A stretch of 64,000 nucleotides of DNA from assembly GCA_963921935.1 (NCBI GenBank), contig OY998175.1:210878655-210942654 (forward strand), in the 5' to 3' direction. Shown in pieces: positions 10,994 to 20,983 of the stretch (positions are counted from its first letter, which is position 1; every line of letters starts with the position of its first letter). The position numbers were made by a program, and so were the translations under genes. Source of the DNA: Galeruca laticollis. Its lineage: Eukaryota > Arthropoda > Insecta > Coleoptera > Chrysomelidae. The notes under the pieces were generated by a model. The model saw only the letters and a list, made by a program, of their open reading frames with translations, was not told where the DNA came from and searched no databases.

Positions 10994-11612
10994 CTAAAAC
11001 AGAATAAAAATAAAATTCGCACAAATACACAGTGTGACTTACAAATAACTGAACTTATAATTTAAATCACGTGGCACGTAGCGCCATCTATTAAGCGTTG
11101 GCGTCTAAGTTCGTGCTAATGACCGTTTTACAGTTCGTAATTCTTCTTGCAACATGCAATATCCTTGATCGAAAACATGCGCAGTAGAGGATAATTTGGC
11201 AAGCCTCTTGCCCTTTTGCCATTTCAAGCTCTTGCCCAAAAACGATCTGGGTCGATTTGTATTGCAGCTTGCATGCAATTCTGGGGGAAAAGTAGGTAAC
11301 TATCTTGTTACCAACCGAACAAAAGTTCTTAGACGAGACCGGTATGAACTTGGCAGCCAAAATCTAGCGGCCGATTTATCGAAGACGCCCGAACGATCAG
11401 TGGTGGATTATTTAGGTGCGTCTACATGTAGGTGTGTTTAAATTTTACAAATCATGACATTATATATTAAAAAGTAATAAACCAGATTAACTTAACCAGA
11501 ACAAATGAGATTTAGGTATTTATTGTACTATTTTTATTGTAATAATAGAGAACCGTTTTAAAAAACGAGATATTATTCTTTTATACATAGTATATTGAGA
11601 TTGAGTATATAC
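10994..11612. other. Intron/flank with a diverged dispersed repeat
   Basis: Upstream of the ZNFX1-like exon. Minus-strand sequence around 11100-11165 (core 'gaagaattacgaactgtaaaacgg') aligns at about 28 of 31 positions with 23618-23648 on the plus strand, so a dispersed repeat is present at both places. No gene is recognised. An open frame at 11091-11360 looks like chance. Confidence 0.4.
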
Positions 11613-11990
11613 TGTTACGAAACAGCACACTGGTATAGTCCCTGAATCCGACTCTGCCTAAGCCATGTATGAAAGTTAAAATTATGGCGGATGCTCAGGG
11701 ATTTCTTAGAATCGTTTACGATTGTGACTATCTTATCTAGACATTGTTTTGGTGACCAGTCTTATCTAGAAAATGCCAGAGAGCCAATTGTTTTTGTAAT
11801 CCAGAATTATCTAGTAAAAAAGGCACTAATATATCAGGGACCGACCCGGGAGTTTGTGTGCATATAAATTAAGTGTTAGTGAGTAGTTTAGTGTTTAAAT
11901 AAATTAGTAAGTAGCCATACCGTGTGTTTAAAGTTTATCCCACCCGTGATAAAAACGTTTACTGTCTAAATAAATTATAAAAACATTACA
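11613..11990 (+). repeat. 5' LTR of Gypsy copy B
   Basis: 378 bp, TGTTACGAA...AACATTACA. The start and the final about 130 bp match the copy A LTR. It should contain promoter and polyadenylation signals, but I did not identify a reliable TATA box. Confidence 0.8.
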
Positions 11991-11991
11991 T

Positions 11992-12009
11992 TGGTGTCAG
12001 AAGTGGGAT
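11992..12009 (+). promoter_or_regulatory. tRNA-Leu-type primer-binding site
   Basis: tggtgtcagaagtgggat begins one base after the LTR. It complements the 3' end expected for a tRNA-Leu of the CAG/CAA type (…TCCCACTTCTGACACCA), so minus-strand DNA synthesis was probably primed by tRNA-Leu. Confidence 0.75.
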
Positions 12010-12034
12010 ATTACAAATAAATTGCTACGTAAAA

Positions 12035-12730
12035 ATGGCCATGAGAATATGTGACTTGAAAGTGGCGGTGTTAAGAGCAGAATTGGAAGATCGTGAGTTG
12101 GAAACGTCCGGTAAGAAAAGTGAATTAGTAGAAAGACTTAAACTGGCACTGGAAAATGACGGCTTTGGTCCAGAAACAGTTTTATTTAATGACGAGGCTT
12201 CCACCTTAATCTCGTCTATTTCTGCTAACATGGACGAGAAGATTTCTGCCATGGAAGAGAGCATGGACGAGAAGATTTCTGCTATGAAGAACGACATTTC
12301 TGCTAATATTTCTGCCAACATGGACGAGAAGATTTCTGCCATGGAAGAGAAAATTTCAACGAATATGAAAAACGATATTTCTGCTATGAAGACCGACATT
12401 TCTGCTAATATTGACGACAAGATTTTTGCTTTGAAGAACGATATATCTGCCGATATCTTATTAATGAAAAACGACATGGCCGCTGACGTTGAAAATGAAA
12501 TTTCGTCTCTAAAAGTTGAAATCGAGAATAAGATGTCAACGATGGACGAGAAAATCGAGAACAAAATGTCAACGATGTACGAGAAGATTGAGAATAAGAT
12601 TACAACGATGGACGAGAAGATTGAGAATAAGATGACAACGATGCACGAGAAAATCAAGGAATATGACAGATATAAGAACTTAAGACACGCCAGCGGAAGA
12701 ACAGAAGACCGAGCAAACGAAACCTTGTAA
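12035..12730 (+). CDS. Gag N-terminal part: SAP domain plus 11-residue coiled-coil repeats
   Basis: 231 codons from the first ATG after the primer site. Residues about 5-42 (ICDLKVAVLRAELEDRELE, then GKKSELVERLKLAL) fit a SAP motif, a small helix-extended-helix DNA-binding fold. Residues 65-225 are a long coiled coil built from repeats: irregular MDEKISAM units, then four near-identical 11-residue units of the form KIENKM-TM-E (about 165-215). It stops at 12730. The capsid-like gag follows in another frame, so a +1 shift has been lost or is a mutation. SAP domains could tether Gag to chromatin or AT-rich DNA. That function is inference. Confidence 0.75.
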   Translation: MAMRICDLKVAVLRAELEDRELETSGKKSELVERLKLALENDGFGPETVLFNDEASTLISSISANMDEKISAMEESMDEKISAMKNDISANISANMDEKISAMEEKISTNMKNDISAMKTDISANIDDKIFALKNDISADILLMKNDMAADVENEISSLKVEIENKMSTMDEKIENKMSTMYEKIENKITTMDEKIENKMTTMHEKIKEYDRYKNLRHASGRTEDRANETL

Positions 12731-13415
12731 GACAGAAGCACACCCTAAGTTAGAAGATATTGGCAGTTTCACCCGAGTCAAGGCCCGAACGTTCGATGGA
12801 AAAATGTCGTGGAACAATTATGTGAAACAATTTGAAGCAGACGCTAGAGTGAATAATTGGTCCGATAGAGACAAGGCAGTGAACTTAACTATCAAGCTTC
12901 GGGGAGATGCCTTAGATGTACTTCAGGCGATATCTCTGGAAGAAACGGATGCTCTCGAGCAGCTGAAGAAGAGGTTGGACATGCAACATGGTCACGAACA
13001 TCTAGAACATTTATACCAACCCCAGCTGAAGAACCGAAGGCAGAAACGTGACGAAGCACTTCAAGAATATGAAGTGGATATTACCCGACTCGTTCGATTT
13101 GCTTATCCGTTAGCACCAGAGAACATGATGGAATGTCTGAGCATCCAGGCGTTTATTGATGGCTTACGTGACCCCGATATACAGAGGACACTTCGCTTTG
13201 CACATCCCAAAACATTAGTTGACGCATTGTCAGCTGCTCTTGAATATGAAGCAGCAACGAAGGCTTCGGGTTGCAACAAAGTCATCCAAGAAGAAGGCGA
13301 CAAGGACAAGTTTGACCAGATCGTCAGCTTGATCAAAAATATGATGGACAAGAAAGCCGAGAAAGATCAGATGCTGGAATTGTGGCGAGCTAAGGCATGT
13401 ACGCAGTTCATGTAA
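12731..13415 (+). CDS. Gag capsid-like domain (retrotransposon gag family)
   Basis: The frame is open from about 12732 (KTEAHPKLEDIGSF...) to a TAA at 13413. It contains the retrotransposon gag domain: WNNYVKQFEADARVNNW, KAVNLTIKLRGDALDVL, and a C-terminal helix with FIDGLRDPDIQRTL. The domain builds the capsid of the virus-like particle. No CCHC zinc knuckle is visible before the stop, where one would be expected (the tail reads ELWRAKACTQFM), so a short deletion may have removed it. The following protease is in the same frame after a single stop. Confidence 0.8.
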
Positions 13416-14278
13416 GCGCCCCAGGACTCCTGCAAACCAAGAACCCCAGTCACAGGAAAACTAGAACGGGTCGGCTACGATGGGGCAGCACCGACCCATT
13501 ATCTTTCCAAAGACCCTCTCATACTGATAGCTTCTCTCAGATGTCGCAACGATAGTGTATATGTGGATGGCGAAGTAAATGGCAAGAAATATGCTCTGCT
13601 GGTTGACACTGGAGTAACTAGAACCATTATACGAACAGAGATAATAAACCCCAAGAAGAAGCTTCTACCAATGAGACTGCGACTGCGAACCGCCACAGGC
13701 GAGAGTGCCAGCGTTCACGAGGAAACTCAAATCCAATTGGGAATTGGCACAGAAAAGTTCACGCATACGGTAATCGTAGCTGACATTGAAGAAGACGTGA
13801 TTCTGGGAATGGACGTAATGAATGTACATGGTTTCCAATAAGACTTTAGAAACAGAACCATTAAAGTGGGCTCCGAGGAGGTATTCCTTCATCCACATGA
13901 AGCAGCGCGGTGTGTGCAGCTGTACAGAAAGATACCGTTCTACCTGCACGAAGCGAAACCATGATAGTAGCACAGCTTCAAGGAATCATGGAGGAAGGTA
14001 CACCGGTTATGATGGAGCCAAGGAACTACGACCAAGAGGTTAGCAAAGGAGTACTAATTGGAAAAGGATTGGTTACGTCGGCGAAGGAGATCCCTGTACG
14101 ATTGATAGACGTGAACGATTACCCAATTACCATCAAGAAAAAAACCCAGATTGGATCCTGCGTACCAGTGACGTCTGTAGTTCGTAAAACAACGACCACT
14201 GACAATTCTAATGACAGATTCGAACAAATGTTATCAGTAGCCGGTCAATCTTTGAATCGAGCTGAAAAAAAAGAATGA
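13416..14278 (+). pseudogene. Retroviral-type aspartic protease and linker of pol
   Basis: In frame with the capsid domain after one TAA. The active-site box is ALLVDTGVTRTIIRTE (about 13599-13640), with DTG followed by Val-Thr rather than the usual Ala/Ser-Thr or Ser. The C-terminal VILGMDVM (about 13798-13820) is the ILG-D flap-partner motif. A TAA at 13839 and then a frameshift near 13900 separate it from a 14278-ended frame (AARCVQLYRK..., then MIVAQLQGIMEEG...) that is the linker between protease and RT. The protease cleaves the polyprotein during particle maturation. Confidence 0.75.
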
Positions 14279-15130
14279 GAGAATTTCTCTTGCAGTATCG
14301 ATGCTAATTCGTACCAAAAGGAGGAAAGACTGGTAGAACATCAGCCGTCAAACACAAAATCGATACTGGTAATGCCAAGCCAATTAGGCAATCATCTTGA
14401 CGACTACCACGAGCGAAGAGAGAGGAAGCTCAAAGAATAATTCGAGAGATGGCTGAAGAAAAAGTAATAGAACCATCTACTAGTCAATGGGAGTCTCCAG
14501 TAGTGCTCGTCAAGAAAAAGGATGGAACTACGAGATTCTGCGTGGACTATCGCCAGCTAAACAACGTGACGAAGAAAGACAGTAATCCTCTGCCTCGAAT
14601 CGACGATACGCTAGATACTTTGGCCGACAGCAAACTGTTTACCACCTTGGACCTGAAGTCTGGTTATTGGCAAGTGGAAATGGACCCAGAAGACAAAGAG
14701 AAGACTGCTTTTACCACCGGATCTGGATTATGGCAATTCAACGTCATGCCATTCGAGCTTTGTAATGCGCCTGCGACATTTGAAAGACATCGTAGTACTG
14801 GGGAAGACATTTGACGAACACCTGAAGAATTTCGAAGACGTATTCAAACGAATCCAAGCTGTCCAGCTCATGTTAAACCCGAAGAAATGTCAGCTGTTCC
14901 AAAACCGAGTCACATATCTAGGTCATATAGTGAGCAATGAGGGAGTGGCGGTGGATCCATAGGAAATTGCTTCCATTCAGCAATGGCCGCAACCAACCGA
15001 CAAACATCAAATTAGGAGTTTCCTTGGACTTTGCACGTATTATATAAGATTTATCAGGAAGTTTGGAGATATTGCCAAGCCTCTAACTCGACTTACAGGA
15101 GAAGCAAGAGCTTTCCAATGGGACGAAGAC
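14279..15130 (+). pseudogene. Ty3/Gypsy reverse transcriptase, active site deleted
   Basis: Motifs are in order: KHKIDTGNAKPIRQ (about 14350-14395), EKVIEPSTSQWESPVVLVKKKDG (14458-14525), RFCVDYRQLNNVT, then LFTTLDLKSGYWQVEMD (14635-14690, first catalytic Asp) and FNVMPFELCNAPATFER (14737-14785). The copy then jumps to LKDIVVLGKTFDEHLKNFEDVF (about 14778-14845). A deletion of roughly 70-80 bp has therefore removed the segment leading to the YLDD box, leaving LKD in place of L-D-D. The thumb follows (YLGHIVSNEGVAVDP, stop TAG at 14960, then SFLGLCTYYIRFI). It cannot polymerise DNA. Confidence 0.85.
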
Positions 15131-15829
15131 TGTCAAACGGCTTTTAAAACCTTGAAGAGGCATTTAACCTCGGCGCCGATATTAGGATATTCATTATCAG
15201 AGGGAGACTTTATTCTTGACATTGACGCTAGCAACGTAGGAATTGGAGGAGTGCTCTCACAGATCCAAGGAGGGCAAGAAAGAGTGTTGGGATATTTCAG
15301 TAAAGTCCTCTCCAAACCAGAACGAAACTACTGCATCACAAGAAGAGAACTTTTGGCGGTAGTGAAGTCCGTAGAACACATTTACCAGTATCTCTATGGT
15401 AGGAAGTTTTTAATCTGGACTGATCATGCAGCACTCGAGTGGTTGAAGCAGTTCAAGAATCCCGAGGACCAGATCGCTAGATGGATTGAACGACTTCAAG
15501 AGTACGATTTCAACATCGAGCATCGAGCTGGTGTGCGTCACCGAAATGCCGACTCCCTCTCCCGACGGCCTTGCCCAACAGACTGCTCCCACTGCAACAA
15601 GGCGGAATCTAGGGAAGCTGCAGTTTCAAGAACTACTGTAGTCAACGAGGAATGGTCACCCACCAGGATCAGAGAAGACCAGGAGAATGACCCTCACCTG
15701 AAGGTGATCCGGCAATGGAAGGAAGAAAATCGGCGACCTACCTGGCAAGAAGTATCAAGATTTTCATCGAAACTGAAGGCGTATTGGGCTCAGTGGGACT
15801 CCCTTGTCCTGGAAGAAGGGCTGTTGTAG
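15131..15829 (+). CDS. RNase H domain of Gypsy copy B
   Basis: Same frame as the RT thumb. The conserved DIDASNVGIGGVLSQ (about 15219-15265, first catalytic Asp), ERNYCITRRELLAVV (Glu), WTDHAALEWL (second Asp) and HRNADSLSRRP (His/Asp end) are all present and spaced as in the family. It removes RNA from the RNA:DNA hybrid during replication. The reading frame ends at a TAG (15827) in the linker before integrase, where a frameshift occurs. Confidence 0.85.
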   Translation, partial: CQTAFKTLKRHLTSAPILGYSLSEGDFILDIDASNVGIGGVLSQIQGGQERVLGYFSKVLSKPERNYCITRRELLAVVKSVEHIYQYLYGRKFLIWTDHAALEWLKQFKNPEDQIARWIERLQEYDFNIEHRAGVRHRNADSLSRRPCPTDCSHCNKAESREAAVSRTTVVNEEWSPTRIREDQENDPHLKVIRQWKEENRRPTWQEVSRFSSKLKAYWAQWDSLVLEEGLL

Positions 15830-16370
15830 AGTCCTTGAAAACGATTATGGTTCCGAGATGAGGAGACAGCTAGTTATCCTGAGAACAAGAAAAGCCGAAG
15901 TACTAAAGAAGTTACACGACAGTCCCTCGGGAGGTCATCAGGGAGTGAAAAAAAGCCCGCCAGCGAATCCGAGAGAGGTTTTATCGGATGAACAGCTCCG
16001 ATGAATGACTGGTGTAAGAAATGTACGACTTGTGCTACGAGTAATGGACCACATCGCAAGAGAAAGGTACCCATGAAACAGTACAATGTTGGAAGCTCTT
16101 TCGAAAGATATCGCTGGACCATTTCCGACGACAAAAAGTGGTGGTAAATACATACTGGTTGTAATGGATTACTTCACAAAGTGGGTGGAAGTTTACGCTA
16201 TCCCGAACCAAGAGGCCACAACTGTCGCGGATGTATTGGTGTAAGAATTTATCAGCCGATATGGAGTGCCCTTGGAAATCCACAGTGACCAGGGAAGAAA
16301 TTTTGAAATCCATCTATTCCAGGAGATTTGTGACAAGCTGGGAATGAAGAAGACCAGGACAACAGCAACA
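15804..16370 (+). pseudogene. Integrase N-terminal zinc-binding region, truncated
   Basis: It begins in the frame of LVILRTRKAEVLKKLHDSPSGGHQG (His-X-His part of the HHCC finger), shifts frame to the C-X2-C part (WCKKCTTCATSNG at about 16010-16045), and reaches the first core Asp region and the EIHSDQGRNFE box (about 16270-16300, second Asp). It ends abruptly at the LINE junction near 16370 before the catalytic Glu. The region is directly comparable with copy A 1-350. Confidence 0.8.
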
Positions 16371-16439
16371 AGGTTAAACATGAATGGATCGAGGATCATA
16401 TTCCAATTTATATTGATCTAGCAAATAAACCAAAAACAA

Positions 16440-18842
16440 CAAGTTGTCAGAAGAAGTGGATTCCTAATAAAGCCAGCAGGGAATTATACAAAAATACCTT
16501 AAACTCGTTTGAAGTTATAGAATCGACCGTGTTGGAACAAGTAGAGCAATTTACTGATGCAATTCAAGAAGCCTAAATCTAGAGGTACACATGTTGCAAA
16601 AAGAGTCCCATGGTGGAATCCAGAACTAGAAACAGCCATAAAAATAAAAATAAAGCCTAAAATACGTTTCCTACCACAGAGAGCATGATCGCTTTTAAAA
16701 ATTTAGAGCTAAGGCAAGACGTCTTTTGGTTAAAAGCAAAAGAGAATCCTGGAGACAATATGTGAATACTATCACTATAAAGACCCCTCTGAAAGAGATA
16801 TGGGAAAAAGAGAGAAAAATAAAAGGAAATGGGTTTTCTATTCCCTCACCTATACTAATTGTAAATGGACAGGAAATCACTGTCATCGACAAAAAATACA
16901 GCTCTAGGAAATGATCAGATTCCTTAAACTACTACCAGAATCGAAAAAAGTATGCTTGATTAATATTCTCAACAATATTTTCTTTACAAGAAAGTATCCC
17001 CCAAAAGGGAAAGAAGCTAGAATAATTGTTATCCCTAAGCCTGGAAAGGACATCCAAAATCCAGCCAGTTATAGACCAAATTCTCTCATAAGCTGCCTAG
17101 GAAAAACACTAGAGAAAATGGCAAACACCAGGTTAGTGTGCTATCTTGAAAAAAATGATTTTCTTTCTAAATATCAGATGGGTTTTCGAAAAGGAATATC
17201 TACTGTCGATCAACTCATCCTAATAAATTTTTTTATAAAAAGCAGTTTTGCTACCAGATCACACACTGTGGCAATCTTTTTTGATGTTGAAAAAGCTTTT
17301 GACACAACTTGGAGACACGGAATATTAAAAAAATTATATATCTGGGGTTTGCGTGGTTCACTCCCACTGTTTATAGGGGAGTTGTTGAATAATAGGACAT
17401 TCAAAGTACAGATTGGTCAGAGCCTTTCTAATACTCATGTATTAGAAAACGGTGTTCCTCAAGGATCCATTTTAAGTGTTACACTTTTCCTAGTAGCTAT
17501 AAATTGTTTAGCTGAAGTTATTCCTGATGAAGTGAAGAGAAGTCTATATGTAGACGACCTAGTTGTATATTATTCCGCTGAAAAAATGGACGACATGGTT
17601 AGAACCTTACAAATATGGAGGGTAGAAGTAAGGAGGACCAACTCAGTGTATGAAAAAGTGTCCGCTGATAGGGAGCAAATTAAGGTGGCGCCATAGTAGC
17701 AAGTGGAAAGATTTTAAAAACAGCACTATAAATTATTAGAGTAGGATAATAAAATTAGCACTTTGTAAGTTTGTTAATTAATTTTTATGAAAATGATTCA
17801 CAATTATTATAAAAAATGAATAATTGTTTTATATTTCTTAACTTCAGTATTGCAAAATAATAAATTTCATGTCCTTTCCACTCGCTACGCTAGCGTTATT
17901 GTGGTCGGTTATTGAACTGTAATTTGCTGCTTACAGCTGGTCACTTTTTCAACTTGTGCCCTATACAAGACGGTCCTCGTTACTTCTACCCTCCATACTT
18001 ACAAAGAACAATAGACAAAATAAGCTCCCATGTTGAAAACATCGGTTTTAAAATTAGTTCCAGTAAAACACACTGCATACACTTCTGTAGACTTAGAAAC
18101 CCTCATCCTGAACCAAACCTCACCTTGTATGGAATTCAGATAGAAATTAAAGAATCAACAATATTTTTGGGCTTAATTTTCGATAAAAAACTACTTTGGA
18201 AAGAACACATTATAGATCTGTCTCTCTCTCTGACTCTCTCAGTTGCCTAACATATTTAAAACATTCAAAGAACGCAAGATCCCTTTACAGAAAGTAGGTC
18301 TACCATCCTTCATGAACAAACTTTAAATGAGGCGAAAGTTATTTTCATTTGGGTTCAAAGTCACATAGGCATTCCAAGAAATGAAAAGGCTGACGTGGCT
18401 GCAAAAGAAGCAACTTTATTAGATACCATAAATGTTGACAGATATTGTTATCAAGACTTTAAAAACCACTTGAGTAATAAAATAGTGAATGCTTGGCAGA
18501 ATGAGTGGCAACTCAGCAATACTTTCCAAAAATCAGTAGCATCTTTAAACCCAAATACATACAACTTAACTAGGAGGAAAGATCAAGTCGTCATATCCAG
18601 AATAAGAATGGGTCACACTCACTTAACATCATCCTACTTACTTCTTGGAAGAATTCCTCCGGAATGCGAAGAATGTAGGTGCCAACTTACCATAAAACAC
18701 ATTCTTTTTGATTGCACAAAATTTAGAAATATACGCCATCAAGTAGACATACCAATTACCATCTCAACATGTTTAGCTTCTGCGGAAAACTCAGATAAGA
18801 TCATTGAATATCTGAAACTGATAGAGCTATATTCCAAAATAT
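16440..18842 (+). pseudogene. LINE reverse transcriptase, RNase H and knuckle (I-clade-like)
   Basis: The linker has the VPWWNPELETAIK motif (about 16606-16645). From 16911 a long frame holds RT: ARIIVIPKPGKD, NPASYRPNSLISCLGKTLEK, FRKGISTVDQL, TVAIFFDVEKAFDTTWR (first Asp), GVPQGSILSVTLF, and an intact YVDDLVVYY box (about 17549-17575). The MITE cuts the frame after RTLQ. It resumes in register with RTIDKISSHVENIGFKIS (about 18004-18055) and KTHCIHF. The C-terminus (18330-18842) has IWVQSHIGIPRNEKADVAAKEA, the last RNase H block, then ECEECRCQLTIKHILFDC, a Cys-His knuckle. Confidence 0.85.
17614..17997. mobile_element. 384 bp MITE with 8-bp target duplication, inside LINE RT
   Basis: Terminal inverted repeats of 26 bp (left tatggagggtagaagtaagg, right ending ctaccctccata) match at 25 of 26 positions. 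They are flanked on both sides by the identical 8-mer CTTACAAA (17606-17613 and 17998-18005). Removing the element and one copy of the 8-mer joins codons T-L-Q and R-T-I-D-K in the same RT frame. An 8-bp duplication points to hAT- or P-like mobilisation. The TIR does not start with CAG, so the superfamily is open. Confidence 0.92.
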
Positions 18843-18890
18843 GATTTATATTACAAATGAAAGATAACGCTATAAGGTGTACCTATAACG

Positions 18891-19256
18891 TCAGCTAATT
18901 TAACAGGTTTTTGGTTGGTTGGTCATGAAAATGGAGTCAAACACTACTATCGCGAGTGAACATGAGTTTTCCCCCCTGCCACACAGACAGAGCCAATGAC
19001 CTTTAGCAGTCGACGCTCTATAACGAAAAAAAAAGTTGTTTGAAAATTATATTACTAATTCTTGTTAATTAAACGAGATATAAGGTAGTGTTAATTATCT
19101 GTTATTATTTTTACGATGTATTTAATAATTATAAAATTATTTAAGACATTTTAATGATTGTCAGTTGAAGTTATAATATTAAATGAATATATTGTCTAAT
19201 TAGCCTTTTAAATTATAACTATTACAGTATTCAAATCAAAGGATAAGCCGAAACTT
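18891..19256. other. AT-rich spacer, nothing recognised
   Basis: Between the LINE end and the Harbinger remnant. One slightly GC-richer stretch (18945-19020) shows no open frame or known motif. Confidence 0.4.
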
Positions 19257-20470
19257 TAAATTTCGCACTATATCTCTTACGTGAACCACACCTAAATAAG
19301 CATTGTTTATTTCGTTCCTTAAAAAATTGTGAAGAGCACAGCATGCTTGTATTATGATTTTTGCTTTTTCTGATTTTAAGGGTATAACATTAAGCAATAC
19401 CCTAAAACGGTTAACTACAATACCAAATGGATTTTCAAATACACGGCGGGCCCTGCTTAAAATCTGTAGTTGAAAATTCTTTGCTTTCTTGTCATATTAC
19501 GGAAAGGGTGGGGTTTTAATATAGGGTACTGTTTTATTTCTCTCAGGTAAAGGTTTGTCTTCTGGAACATTAAGTTTGTTCTCTTCAGGGGCTCTTGCCA
19601 GATCACTTTCCCAAAACACACCACCATCTTAAAGTCTTCCATGCATGCCTACATTTATGTACGTAAAATTATAATTTGTATCAACTAAAGCAAGTAAAAC
19701 TATACTATGAGCTTACTTACAATTAAAAAACGCTGATACCTGGTCTTTTGGAGCTTCAATTGTGATGAGTTTTCCATTCAGTGCACCTATAATATTCGGT
19801 GCATTCCACGTGGTCTCAAATTTTCTTGCAATTTCCAACCATTCTGCAGCAGTTTTAGGAACCTGAAAAACAAGCATAATTAATCAAGTATATTTTTGTC
19901 ATTAACAGTAACTCTTACCTTTAAATATTCATCCTTCAATTCTTCATATATTGCTTGACACACTATTGGAATAAATAATGAAATAGTGCTTTCAGATATT
20001 CTATAATTATACATTAAACTAAGAAAACTTTCCCCTGTGGCTAGATATCTTAATGTAGTTATGAATTTAACTCGAGCTGAAATAGTTTACCGAAGAAAGC
20101 ACTTTTTTGTTATTCTGTGGGCAATTTTGAAGAATAGCTTTTCAAAAGTATTCTTATCCATCCTTAGATAGTTTGCAAACTTTTCCATATCTGAGGTGAT
20201 AAACTTTTCAGTTAAACTGAAATTTTCTCTATTTTGGTTCAACTAAGGCCTTACCCAGCACCTTCTTGGCAGTCTTGTTGCTGCCTCTCTCTCCAAGAGA
20301 GCACTGGCAGCAATAATCATACAAATTACTGCAGAAGCTTTGCTTCTTTCGTCTTCTATTCATTTTGACTGTGTACTTTAAAACGCAACATAAAAAGGTA
20401 TAGTCGACGCAAGAGATATAGTGTGAATTTTGAGGTTTCGCCTTCTCGTTTGAGTTAAATACTGTCATAG
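19257..20470 (-). pseudogene. PIF/Harbinger DDE transposase (nuclease), degenerate
   Basis: Read from 20470 down: a basic N-terminus (MNRRRKKQSF), then RISESTISLFIPIVCQAIYEELKDEYLK (about 20012-19919), a 56 bp GT-AG intron (19918-19863), and VPKTAAEWLEIARKFETTWNAPNIIGALNGKLITIEAP (first Asp replaced by Asn: GALNGK for the usual G-DGK). Next come HSIVLLALVDTNYNFTYI (second Asp) and GMHGRL-DGGVF. The conserved tail is RKQRIFNYR in one frame and SRARRVFENPFGIVVNRFRV (catalytic Glu in VFENPFG) in another, then ACCALHNFL. Two stops and one frameshift are visible. Harbinger normally inserts at TWA with a MYB-like partner protein; neither termini nor the partner were found. Confidence 0.8.
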
Positions 20471-20983
20471 TCCAGTCAATATTATAATTTAAAATGTTTA
20501 TTTAATATTATAATTTCAACTAATAATCGTGTTAATGTATTTAATAAGTATTAAATACATGTATCTACTGTCTAACGATGATTTTTAACCCTCAATTAAG
20601 GAGCGCCATCCTACTTTTTAAGATACTTAGCGTTAATGTATAGAACAAAATACATTCCTTTAAACAATATTAACCTATTCATATTTAAAAACATCTTAAA
20701 CATAACACCAGACAATTACCACTACCTTACATCTCGTTTCAATAAGAAGAATTAGGAATATAATTTTCAAATAACTTATTATTTTTCCCATCTTCTACTG
20801 AACTATAAGTGTATGTTGAGATAGCAATTTTTTCGAACACAACAGTTGTTCACCACAGATAAGCAACACTCTTTAGTTGGTAGGCTGACATCAAGAAAGA
20901 GTATAGTGTTTTTCTGAGGAATTGGTGTGAGGATATATATTTATTATATAGCAAAAATATTTTTAGTTAGTTAAATATTTACA
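20471..20983. other. AT-rich spacer, probable 5' end of the next element
   Basis: No gene seen. The right part (20880-20983) leads into the start codon of the Tc1-like gene and may be its 5' UTR. Confidence 0.35.

Larger units (their letters stand above)
11613..16370 (+). mobile_element. Ty3/Gypsy retrotransposon copy B, 3'-truncated
   Basis: The order is 5' LTR (11613-11990), primer-binding site, gag with SAP and coiled coil, capsid-like gag, aspartic protease, RT, RNase H, and the zinc-binding start of integrase. Sequence identity to copy A stops at about 16370 ('aagaccaggacaacagcaaca'), where LINE sequence begins. The 3' part of integrase and the 3' LTR are therefore missing. Several frameshifts and a deletion over the RT active site make it non-autonomous. 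Together copies A and B cover nearly the whole family. Confidence 0.9.
16371..18890 (+). mobile_element. I-type LINE with RNase H, interrupted by a MITE
   Basis: It starts where Gypsy copy B is cut off. It carries a pre-RT linker, a complete RT palm, a 384 bp MITE insertion (17614-17997), the RT thumb, a partial RNase H and a C-terminal zinc-knuckle region ending with the stop at 18842. The copy is 5' truncated (no endonuclease domain). The stretch from 18250 to 18320 has lost most of RNase H. Confidence 0.8.

Noticed and set aside
11060..11100. Shared 'agcgccatcta' motif with 45707-45740
   Set aside because: Match is only about 12 bp plus a short neighbour; too short to call a repeat.
11091..11441. 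Two opposite overlapping open frames upstream of Gypsy copy B
   Set aside because: They lie in a dispersed repeat shared with 23.6 kb; no protein family recognised.
12025..12741. Minus-strand 238-codon open frame
   Set aside because: Mirror of the repetitive coiled-coil gag; hydrophobic Ser/Ile/Phe repeats are the antisense of the Met/Asp/Glu repeats.
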